Of a stretch of DNA of 64,000 bases, positions 1 to 7,660 are shown piece by piece (the stretch's first letter is position 1; each line of letters starts with the position of its first letter). Origin of the DNA: Takakia lepidozioides (Eukaryota; Streptophyta; Takakiopsida; Takakiales; Takakiaceae). The notes beneath the pieces are model-generated. The model was not told where the DNA came from and did no database searches. It was given only the letters and a program-made list of their open reading frames with translations. Both the position numbers and the translations under genes were made by a program. Location of the stretch: positions 60,494,756 to 60,558,755 of the forward strand of contig CM060731.1 in assembly GCA_030704615.1 (NCBI GenBank), in the 5' to 3' direction.

Positions 1-43
1 TAAGAAAGCTCCAATCATAGCTAAAACAAATGTTACATATATA

Positions 44-240
44 TCATTCCTTAAATGTCTGCTCTGGGGTGTAAGGAGCAATCAATTGACGCTCAATTCC
101 TTCTCTCATGCAAAATTGAGCAAAAGCATTTGACTTGTACTCCCCTCCATTGTCAGAGCGCAATTTCTTGACTCGCTTCTTTGTCTGTGTTTCCACCAGA
201 GACTTATAGATCTTGAACTTGTCTAAGGCTTCACATGTAT
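44..240 (-). pseudogene. Ty1/copia integrase fragment
   Basis: The minus strand from about 240 down to a stop at 44-46 encodes the typical copia integrase core segment: KFKIYKSLVETQTKKRVK, then LRSDNGGEY, then REGIERQLIAPYTPEQ. This holds the second catalytic Asp region and the stretch just before the usual NGVAERKNR motif, which is missing. After TPEQ the frame runs TFKE and stops. The piece abuts the 3' end of the RNase H region of a different superfamily (Ty3/gypsy) at about 235, so it is a chimeric junction or a nested remnant. Neither the rest of integrase nor copia RT is visible because the window ends. Family assignment comes from the motif; the mechanism of fusion is not known. Confidence 0.85.
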
Positions 241-1116
241 ATCTCGGGTACCACCTGGCTCATCACTAGCCTCAGGGTCCTCAGACACTCCGTCTACAGT
301 CATCCCTATTGTAGGTCCAACCTGACCTTCCGATGCCAAGATACACAAAAATGCAGATGAATGCCATCCCGGCACCATCTCCTCGTCCGTCTCACCATGC
401 CACCGAGCTCCAGTCTCATCCTGTTGGCTCATGCATGGATTGCAACTCAATCCATCCGCATCCTGATTGACCAAACCCGGTCGATGCACAACCTGAAAGT
501 CATACTCCTGGAGTATGAGTGCCCACCATGCAAGCTTCCCCGTAAGCTCGTCTGACTCCATCAACCACTTAAGTGGCTGGTGATCCATGACAAGGGTGAA
601 GAGATTGCCATATAGATAGCACCTGAAGTGTGCCACGGCCCACACTTCAGCTAAGCACTCTCCCTCATATGAGCTGTACTTAGTCTCTGCAGCGTTGTTC
701 GAGCGGCTAGCATAAGCCACTACCAACTCTCTTCCCTCATTATCCACATGTGTGAGCACCGCTCCAAGCCCCAGCATGCTCCAATCCGTATGCAGCTGAA
801 AGGGACGCCCCCTGATAGGTCGTCTCAGGATAGGCGCCGAGGTCAACCTCGCATTGAGCTCTTGAAAAGCTCGTTCCTGCTCATCTTCCCACTGCCACTC
901 CTGGTCCACCTTGGTCAGCTTGGTTAGAGCCTTTGCAATGGCACTAAATCCCTTGACAAACCGTCTATAATAGTTTGTCAACCCCATGAAAGCTCGAACT
1001 CGGCTCACATCCGTGGGGCATGGAATTTGTGCAATGGCCTCTACCTTAGTCTGCTATACCCCCAATCCTCCAGGATATATCATGTGACCCAGATACTCAA
1101 TCTGGTTGTGGAAAAA
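223..1116 (-). pseudogene. RT connection and RNase H domain of the DNMT-bearing gypsy element
   Basis: The frame opens after a shift in a run of five A (plus strand 1112-1116). Translating across it gives FHNQIEYLGHMIYPGGLGV, the usual end of the RT palm/thumb, followed by a TAG (1054-1056). The reading then continues as FMGLTNYYRRFVKGFSAIAK, which is the standard gypsy connection. The RNase H core follows: LHTDWSMLGLGAVL (first Asp), YEGECLAEVWAV (Glu), LVMDHQPLKWLM (Asp) and NQDADGLS (last Asp). All four acidic positions are kept. The C-terminal tail becomes acidic and unrelated to integrase, then ends at the copia junction. The normal role is degrading the RNA strand during reverse transcription. 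Confidence 0.85.
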
Positions 1117-1862
1117 CTGCATTTCCCCGGATGCAACTTCAATCCGTGCGCTCTCAAGCGCTCCAATACCACCTGAAGGTGTCTCTCATGCTCCTCCACC
1201 GTAGCACTAAAGATGATGATGTCATCTATGTAGCACTGAGCAAAGTCCACCCCTGCTAGAATCCTATCTATGACTCTCTGAAACTCTGTAGGAGCATTCT
1301 TAAGCCCAAATGGTAAGAACCGCCACTGATATAGGCAATCCTTGCCGTGCTCATTGATCCCCCAAAATGCCGTCTTCTGCTTGTCCGCCTCCTTGATCGG
1401 CAACTGGTGATATCCGGATCGTAAATCCAAAGTGCTAAAGACCTTAGCATGCCCGATGGCATCAAAGATCTCCTCTGGTGTTGGCATGGCATACTTATCG
1501 GACTTGGTCTGACGATTTACAGGCCGGTAATCACCGCACATACGTCTCTCCGTCCAATTGCCATAGACATCATTCTTGGCTGGCATCACTATGGCTGAAG
1601 CATACTCTCCACCAGAGAGCTCCACCAAAGCAGCCTCCCAGAGATCTTGAATCCTCATCTGAATCAAAGACCTCTCCATGTCACTGTATCTATAGGGTCT
1701 CCGAAAGATTGGCATGTCAGTGGCCAACTCAATACGAATCTCTTGACCCTTCAGTGCTCCTAAGTCCTTCAAACTGAAGGCAAAGCAATTCTTGTAAGCC
1801 CTCAGGAACCGCCGTATACGTCGTCTCTCTCCTCCGGTGACAATGGATTCAATGTCAGGCTC
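1117..1862 (-). pseudogene. Reverse transcriptase of the DNMT-bearing gypsy element
   Basis: The translated minus strand shows the RT blocks in order: a fingers start at FRRPYRYSDMER; ASAIVMPAKND; RRMCGDYRPVNRQT; FSTLDLRSGYHQLPI with the first catalytic Asp; FLPFGLKNAPTEFQRVID; then QCYIDDIIIFSATVEEHE with the YIDD active site. The RT is uninterrupted from about 1862 to the frameshift at 1112-1116. Upstream, in the same frame, the linker to the methyltransferase (about 2108-1866) is acidic and contains TAA (1932-1934) and TGA (1863-1865). This is a Ty3/gypsy-type RT. Activity would be lost through the frameshift and the nonsense codons. Confidence 0.9.
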
Positions 1863-2108
1863 TCAATTGTCCTCCGTAACTGCAACCTTAAGTCCAGTGG
1901 GCTTAGAGGTAGAGGACGCGTCCAGTGGTTGTTATGTTGCAATCTCTTGAGCAGTACTCCCTACCTGCTCAGTCAATGACAATGCCTCATCCTGCCCCAT
2001 CATCTCATCCTCGAGGACTTCCTCAACCCGAGAAAAATCCCCAACCTCATCCATCACCACCACCTTGGCTGCCAACTCCCTCTGAACCTCGAGCACCTCC
2101 CACGTGTG

Positions 2109-3176
2109 TCATGGATGCCTACACCCCGTGGTCCTCTCATGCTCGTCCCCACTCACTGCCTGTACCGTGTCGGTAGGCAGAGAGACCATTGAGGGAAGTG
2201 TACTCCGCACTCTGCGTTGCTCAGCCATAGCCAAGCTGATAATCCAGGTCAAGCAATTGAGATCCATTGCTTGCCCCAACACCTGACGAAGTGATGCCTT
2301 AAAAAGAGACGGCACCGCCGTGGTACTAGTGGTAAAACCCATTGCCCGCTTACGTTCGTCGGCATTAGGCTTTACTAACTCTTGCAACTGAGCATCCCAC
2401 AGGAGGCCAGGTCCACTATCCTGGAAAACATACGATCATGGGAAGCTGAGCAGTGTAGGTAATGCTGCTCGTGGTTGACCCACCTTGTTGACCACTGCCA
2501 AAGGCGAACGGTCATCGTGTCTCACACGCTAAGACTGCCTCCCTGTGTCCAAAATGCTATGCACTGGGAGGTGTACTGGCCGCTGCACCCCATCAAATGC
2601 ACGCTTGAGCAGTGCGCGTGGCATCAAGTTAGTCCACCATAGCCGTGGACGATGAGCCCGTGACCCCACTGTAGCTGCATCTAGCAACACTGCTGACCCA
2701 AGCCACGACTGGACTTGATGCACACTGGCCACCACCCTGGCCCGAGAATCGCCCATCAGTGGCACATTCTCCAAGATGTATGCTGGAGATACAGCTTGAT
2801 GAAGCTGCAAGTGGCGCAAAACCCGCACCATCTCCCAAAACAGACCCGACCTCGAGTCTCGTAATCCATTGCCATGCCCGGCTGACGAATGCCCTTGGCA
2901 GGGCCAACCTGCCACTACCAGATCAATGGAGCCAACCCCCTCCAAATCTTGCGCCCCCAGCAACGAAATGTCTGCTAGCAAGGCCTGCTGATATCCACGA
3001 ACTGCAGACACCGGCAACAACTCAGGGTACTGCTGTACCAACTGAGCAGCATGACGAAGTGAAACGCGTCGTGCAGTCTCATCCCTCTCCATATACAGGT
3101 AACGCTGAACTCATACACCTGCCTGTAACACAACAGCCAATCCGGTGCTGATCCCGCCAAACAAGTCCAGAAGTCA
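2109..3176 (-). pseudogene. DNMT3-like cytosine-C5 DNA methyltransferase domain embedded in retrotransposon pol
   Basis: Read on the minus strand, the motifs of a C5 methyltransferase appear in canonical order. Motif I is LLDLFGGISTGLAVVLQAGV (about 3173-3114), the SAM pocket. RYLYMERDETARR follows, with the acidic residue after strand 2. Motif IV is GWPCQGHSSAG, with the catalytic Cys codon at 2898-2900. Motif VI is ILENVPLMG (ENV at 2763-2771). Motif VIII is RAHRPRLWWTNL (HRPR at 2643-2654). A short target-recognition stretch with NKVGQ comes next. Motif IX is seen as PNADERKRAMGF and motif X as VLGQAMDLNCLTW. This order is DNMT3/Dnmt1-like, not the circularly permuted DRM order. Stops occur at 3174, 3111, 2529, 2436 and 2109. 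It lies in frame between protease and RT. The predicted role is methylating cytosine in DNA, perhaps the element's own cDNA; that role is inference. Confidence 0.88.
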
Positions 3177-3551
3177 AATGTCTTCATCCGGATACTGCCA
3201 CACAATAGGTGTGGTATCCAATGGTGACAACTGAGGTGGTCCTGGTGCAATCCCCGCACTCTCCTCCTCTCTTGATGGTATAAAAGCCTCCACCCAGGCT
3301 TGTTGCACCCGTCGATCAGCAACCCGCTGCAAATCCTTGCTCGTGCCCCACAATGGAGTCTAAGCAACCATGGCAGGCAACTCCGCCATACCATACATGT
3401 CATCCTGCTCTCCTGGAGGTGTGTCATCATCTGAATGAGCGTTGCCCTCTAGCAACTCTCCAGGCCAAGTCACTGCAGCTGTGAATGCTGCTAGTGTTGG
3501 CATCTTGCCCCGTTGGGCAACCGCAACTCCTCCTATGAACGTCACAGGGAG
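3177..3551 (-). pseudogene. Pol linker between protease and methyltransferase
   Basis: This stays in the frame shared by protease, methyltransferase and RT. It reads as an Ala/Thr-rich then acidic stretch (FTAAVTWPGELLEG, then HSDDDTPPGEQDD), a TAG stop at 3360-3362, and RVQQAWVEAFIPSREEE, ending in IVWQYPDED just before motif I. The segment has no recognised domain. It probably forms the N-terminal lead-in of the methyltransferase module, because the last part directly precedes the SAM-binding motif without a frame change. Confidence 0.6.
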
Positions 3552-4046
3552 CTACACACGCCGACCCTCCCCTGACTGCCATCCAAGCCTATAGGAAGCT
3601 GACTCCTCCCAAAAATCCAGGGTGAAGCCCATGGGGTACAACACTACCCCACCAACCAGGACATCGTATGAGACCGCGTCTGTCACAATGGCCTTGGCTC
3701 GCATCAGTGAACCATCTGTAGGGTGATCCGGCCGTAGTCTGATAGCCAACTCACATTGTGTCATGCCCTGAGCCTGCTCCGATCCTCCAAGAGACGTCTG
3801 TATCTGGAAAGGACAATGCTCCATATCCGCCTCCGTGAGGCCCAAGCCTGCAATAGCAGCTCTACCCAGCATCAATGGCTGAGCTCCCAAGTCCAACAAG
3901 ACCCGCAGTGGCCGGTACCTCTTGCCTGCCGGTCCACTCAATAGAAAATGACATCCTGGTTGTCTAACATGACCAGGTGTCACCATGACGCGCTCAATGG
4001 CTGGCCTAGCTGGCAGCTCCATCAACCTGGCAGCTGCAGCTTGTCA
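3552..4046 (-). pseudogene. Retropepsin-like aspartic protease of the DNMT-bearing gypsy element
   Basis: The open stretch from about 4025 to 3552 on the minus strand contains RPLRVLLDLGAQPLMLGRAA, matching the retroviral/retrotransposon aspartic protease core hhD(T/S)GA, here with Leu in place of Thr/Ser after the catalytic Asp. Downstream, AIVTDAVSYDVLVGGVVLYP matches the conserved D(V/L)(I/L)(L/V)G flap-end motif. Length (about 155 residues) fits a gypsy protease. A TGA at 4044-4046 lies just upstream in the same frame. Its usual role is cleaving Gag-Pol. The DLGA substitution is either decay or a lineage trait. Confidence 0.75.
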
Positions 4047-4649
4047 TGGTGTCGTCGTGACAGTCTTGACCCTCAAATCTGAGGATCCCTCTGGCGCTAC
4101 ACCTCCCACTATCTCCGCAGAAGATGAAGTAACCTCAGAGTGTAGCTGCCAGCTTGAACACCTCAGCTGGTTTTACCCCCGGCGTCGCAATCATGGTAGC
4201 CGAGAATAATGGAGCCTGGCACACAGATGTGGCCGCTCCCAGCAGCACACTAGCTGCCGTAGCCTTGGCAACACTAGGTAGTGGTGCTACCCGTGTAGCT
4301 CTCCCCAATAGCATAGTAACCTCCACCTCGGTAACAGTCGGGCGAGAACTAGGTGCCATGGATGGTGTCGACACTGTCTCCGCCAATGTGAATGACTGAG
4401 GAAGCCTAGCCTGACGGCTTGTCTCCCCACGCTGTGGATCCAACTCCACCTCTACACCTTGTGGCTCAGGAACTCGTGCTGCTCCTCGAGTTACGGCTGC
4501 AGTAGACTCCACCTGCACTAGTGATAGTGTGTTCCGCACATGAATCCCATGCCTCCCATATCTCCTCCCTCAGGAGCAGGAGGTGGACCATCTGGCCTTG
4601 GAGCCGGTACCACCTGAGCTGTAGCCATGGCAGCGAGCCTCTGCTCTAG
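4047..4649 (-). other. Low-complexity Gag-Pol linker of the DNMT-bearing element
   Basis: Between the end of recognisable gag and protease, the minus strand encodes an Ala/Thr/Val/Ser-rich stretch (for example 4539-4135, with TRGAARVPEPQGVEV and KATAASVLLGAATSV). It is in a different frame from protease, so another indel or an untranslated junction must lie near 4130. I see no CCHC zinc knuckle. No function can be assigned. Confidence 0.4.
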
Positions 4650-5724
4650 CTACAAAAGCCGGTTGGCCATGCCTTGGTCTACACCCTGACCTCCACGTCC
4701 ACTCTGTCCTTCCTTGGGCTTCACCTGGGCCCCCTTGTTGTCTTGAGCACGTTGAGATAGTGGTTGGCTAGGAGCACCACTACCCCATGGTGTCTCCTTA
4801 GCAAATCCCACCATGACCACTCGTTCCTCCACCATGTTGAGTTCTATCCGCTCTGCCAGCAAAAACACATTTGCTAAGGTGGGTTGGGCCACTTGTAGGA
4901 GAGTTGCACCCCGCACCCTTCTCTTCAGCTCTTTGTCGAATAACCCCTACCAGAATTGGACTGCCTGAGCTTCCGTAACCGCGAGTGAAAGCCTCCCTCA
5001 AGCTCTCAGTCGGCTTCCGTTGGAACTCTTGCAAGCTCCGCAACTTCTCTATCCTTACCCCTTGGTAGTTCCCTCTCAACTCTTCGAAGAACTCCACAAC
5101 AGGGTTGAAGGCAAGCACGGGTACTGGTGCTGGTGCGGTAGTGGCTTGGGTGGACGTCGTAGCTACGGTGCCACCAGTCCCACTAGTCCCACTGCTGCTT
5201 GTTGAAGCTGCCGGTGCAGCGGCAGGTGTAGCCACTGCCCTCGTGGCTCTAGTGCCCCTAGTGATGGAGACATAGTGGGGTGACCAGTACATCCTCCACT
5301 CCTCGATCTCAACCTCATGCCCCCACCTGAACTCATGGTAATCATCTATAGGCGGCCCCTCAAGGTGCTGAAACAGCCCCTTCCATGCCATGAAAGGCGT
5401 AAATAGTTGTGGATTGCGCATTTGCTGCAAATCACACCAACTATCAAACTCTTGGATAAAATCATCCAACTCGATGGTGCCCACCGCCCCAGAGTACCTT
5501 CGTGGCCCCTTGGTAGCTCCATACATCTCCTCCATTGTGTCCCACAACAATGGCAAGGAAACAACTTGCATCGCCGGTATGAGTCCTCCTGATTCACAAT
5601 CCGAATCAGAACCTTCTGTAGAAGACACAGGAGGCGAAGGTGGCCTAAACCGCACACCTCGTCTCGTGTACCCACTAGTATCGCTAGTGCTCAAACCGGC
5701 ACTGTCCCCAGCAACTAGTGGCAC
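4650..5724 (-). pseudogene. Gag of the DNMT-bearing gypsy element
   Basis: The minus-strand frame from 5724 begins with a Ser/Pro-rich leader, then a Gag-like region with FIQEFDSWCDLQQMRNPQLF, a Thr/Ala/Pro-rich spacer, and FNPVVEFFEELRGNYQG followed by FQRKPTESLREAFTR. This is the capsid pattern of plant retrotransposon gag. At about 4990-5000 the frame shifts and continues as VTEAQAVQFW, a TAG stop, LFDKELKRRVRGATLLQVAQ and PTLANVFLLAERIELNMVEE, ending near 4650. The second half is in the same frame as protease, methyltransferase and RT. Gag would form the particle in which reverse transcription, and possibly the linked methyltransferase, act. One frameshift and one nonsense codon are visible. 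Confidence 0.75.
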
Positions 5725-6380
5725 CTCCGTGTTGACAAACTGTCACTCAACCGGTCATGAACATGTCCCTAACCCCCTCTCCACAAGGTAAACCGGGTAG
5801 AGAACCTATTCTAGCTTTTGGTTTGGAAATAGCCTACACCTGCACCTGCATCCACCGCAAGCACTCCTACGGTTGGCTGGTCATCACCTCCAACCTCACT
5901 ATAGGAGAAACAATGATGGTCTGACTGGTCATCACCCCAGCCTCACCATCGACAGCATGTTCTAGGACTGGCCGGTGATCAAATCCGGACCAATCACCTA
6001 CAAAAACAAGCGCCCACATAAAACGAACATGGCGCACAGCCAAACATGCAGGTATGGAGGGGATCCAAACACAAGAAATCAGAACGACAACTCCCCCACA
6101 CCAAAAACAACTCCACGGTGTTGCTTCTGCAAGGACACCCCAGCCCAAACCCGGACTGACTCTTGCCTCCACCTGCGGAAAGGTCTTGGCCTAATGAGAG
6201 GGTGGAAAACTACAAGGAAGAGAAGCTAAAGCAATGCCTAACCCCAGCATGCCCTCATCCCAACACTCTTCCTATCCTCTCTTCCCTCACTTGCATGACC
6301 ATGGGAAAATCATGAAGATACTCCTCAAATTCCACCCTTCATGAGCTTCAAAATTCGGCCTTCAAGACCACATGCCAGTC
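5725..6380. other. Stretch with no recognisable gene, 5' side of the gypsy element
   Basis: Relative to the minus-strand element this is where a leader or 5' LTR should lie. I found no TG...CA long repeat, no complement of the initiator-tRNA binding site TGGTATCAGAGC, and no convincing ORF. Short open frames on both strands have no family resemblance. Confidence 0.4.
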
Positions 6381-6830
6381 CTTAGTCAGGCCACCAGTAC
6401 CTCCACGAGTTAGCACAGGCCATCCACAGGTCAACACGGGCCACCACAGACCAGCACAAGCCCACACAGATCACTGGTCACAGCCGTCACAGCCCCACAC
6501 AGGCCACAGCCCATCACAACCCATCATAGCCCCAAAGGCCATAGGTCACAGCCTGTCACAGCCCTACACAGGTCACATGATCACAGCCCCACAGGCCACA
6601 ACCTGTCACATCCCATCACAACCCCAAAGGCCACAGGCATAGCCTGTCACAGCCCTACAAAGGTCACAGGGGTCACAGCCCCAAAGGCCACAACTTGTCA
6701 CAGCCCCTCACAGCCCGTCACAGCCCCACAGGCCACAGGGCACAGCCTGTCACAGCCCGCCACGGCCTGTCACAGCCCCTCACAGCCCCATCCATGGCCA
6801 CTCATGGCAGTTTAGCCATTTCTTCAAGGG
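6380..6830. repeat. Degenerate TCACAGCC-type tandem array
   Basis: The stretch is built almost wholly from permutations of short words: GTCACAGCC, CACAGGCCACA, CATCACAACCC and CCCCAAAGGCCA. There are about twenty close copies, for example the run of cacagcctgtcacagccc repeats around 6550-6780. Read on the minus strand it is a GGGCTGTGAC array lying upstream of gag of the minus-strand retroelement. It behaves like a low-complexity minisatellite with units of about 9-20 bp. No ORF of note crosses it. Confidence 0.8.
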
Positions 6831-6839
6831 GTTTAGCCA

Positions 6840-7190
6840 CGCCAAGCTAGGGTTTGTGTCTCTTGGACTCTAGGCTTTTTTGCACCGAGCTATGGCGGCT
6901 GTGAAGAAATCAGCAAGGTATTCTTGCTCTTTCGGTTCCCACACACCACCAATAGTAGCCCTAAGCCATGAGGAAGATGGTTGCCACAAACCAAGCCTTC
7001 TTTCTCACTTAGACTCCCCAAACACGCCACTAAACTCAATGACAAACAACCAAGCCTTGCTGGTTTCCTGCCCTTGTGAGCACTCATTCAAGCGTTTTCC
7101 TTGGCCATAGCATCTGTCTTAGAGCCTATTCATGCCCCCTACACCTGCCACTTCAAGAGCCATGCTCTATCTAGGCTTGAGGTTGAAACC
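6840..7190. other. No recognisable gene
   Basis: AT/CT-rich sequence between the two repeat arrays. Overlapping short open frames on opposite strands (about 6880-7110) show no domain or motif and are probably chance. Confidence 0.35.
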
Positions 7191-7660
7191 CCACCTCACA
7201 TATGCCCTACAAGTGCTTTTCTTTCACCCAAGTGGGAACCAGCCCTAGCCCTTCCATTCTAGCTCTCTAAAGCTTGAAAATAAAAGCCCAATGGACTGAA
7301 AGCATGTTCCACACATGCCCCACTCTCACCACAAGAGAATCAGCCCCTTTGCTTCCTTTCTTGCACCCACCAACCTGAAAATACAAGCTTCAGCGGGCTG
7401 GAAGCATGCTCCACACATGCCCTACAGGGAAACCAGCCCCTTCCTTCCTTTCTTGCACTCCCAAACCTGAAAGTACAAGCCTTCAACGGGCTGAAAGCAT
7501 GCTCCACACATGCGTTGCCCTCACATAAGAGAAGTTAGCCCTTCCCTCTTCCTTGCCCTCCAAGCTTGAACATGGAAGCTTCAATGAGCTGAATACATGC
7601 TTCACACATGCAACCTCTTCACACAAGAGGTATCAACCCCCTATCTTGGCTCCTTGGCTC
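7190..7660. repeat. Four-copy tandem repeat of about 100 bp
   Basis: A block with the core AGCATGYTCCACACATGCC recurs at about 7301, 7402, 7496 and 7593, a spacing of roughly 94-101 bp. Each unit also has a CTGAAA(A/G)TACAAGC element, a CTTCAA/GCGGGCTG element and a TCCTTTCTTGCAC element. A fifth, weaker copy may begin near 7190 (CCCCACCTCACATATGCCC). The copies have drifted apart. No coding potential is evident. Confidence 0.75.

Larger units (their letters stand above)
223..5724 (-). mobile_element. Decayed Ty3/gypsy-type retrotransposon carrying a DNA methyltransferase
   Basis: On the minus strand the order is gag (5724 to about 4650), a low-complexity linker, aspartic protease (4025-3552), a DNMT3-like cytosine-C5 methyltransferase (about 3176-2110), reverse transcriptase (about 1862-1117) and RNase H (about 1116-223). 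No gypsy integrase is present: the element is cut at about 235 by a copia integrase fragment. The gag C-terminus, protease, methyltransferase and RT share one reading frame. Gag N-terminus and RNase H are each displaced by a single frameshift. At least nine in-frame stops interrupt pol, so this copy is dead. I could not identify LTRs, a primer binding site or a polypurine tract for it, so its outer borders are unknown. Confidence 0.85.

Noticed and set aside
2529-3092. Methyltransferase as an independent host gene or bacterial contamination
   Set aside because: It shares frame with protease and RT, has no intron or bacterial gene context, and continuous pol-like translation joins it on both sides.
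6380-7660. CRISPR-like array
   Set aside because: Repeats are degenerate, unspaced or about 100 bp long, with no uniform spacers, and the genome is eukaryotic.
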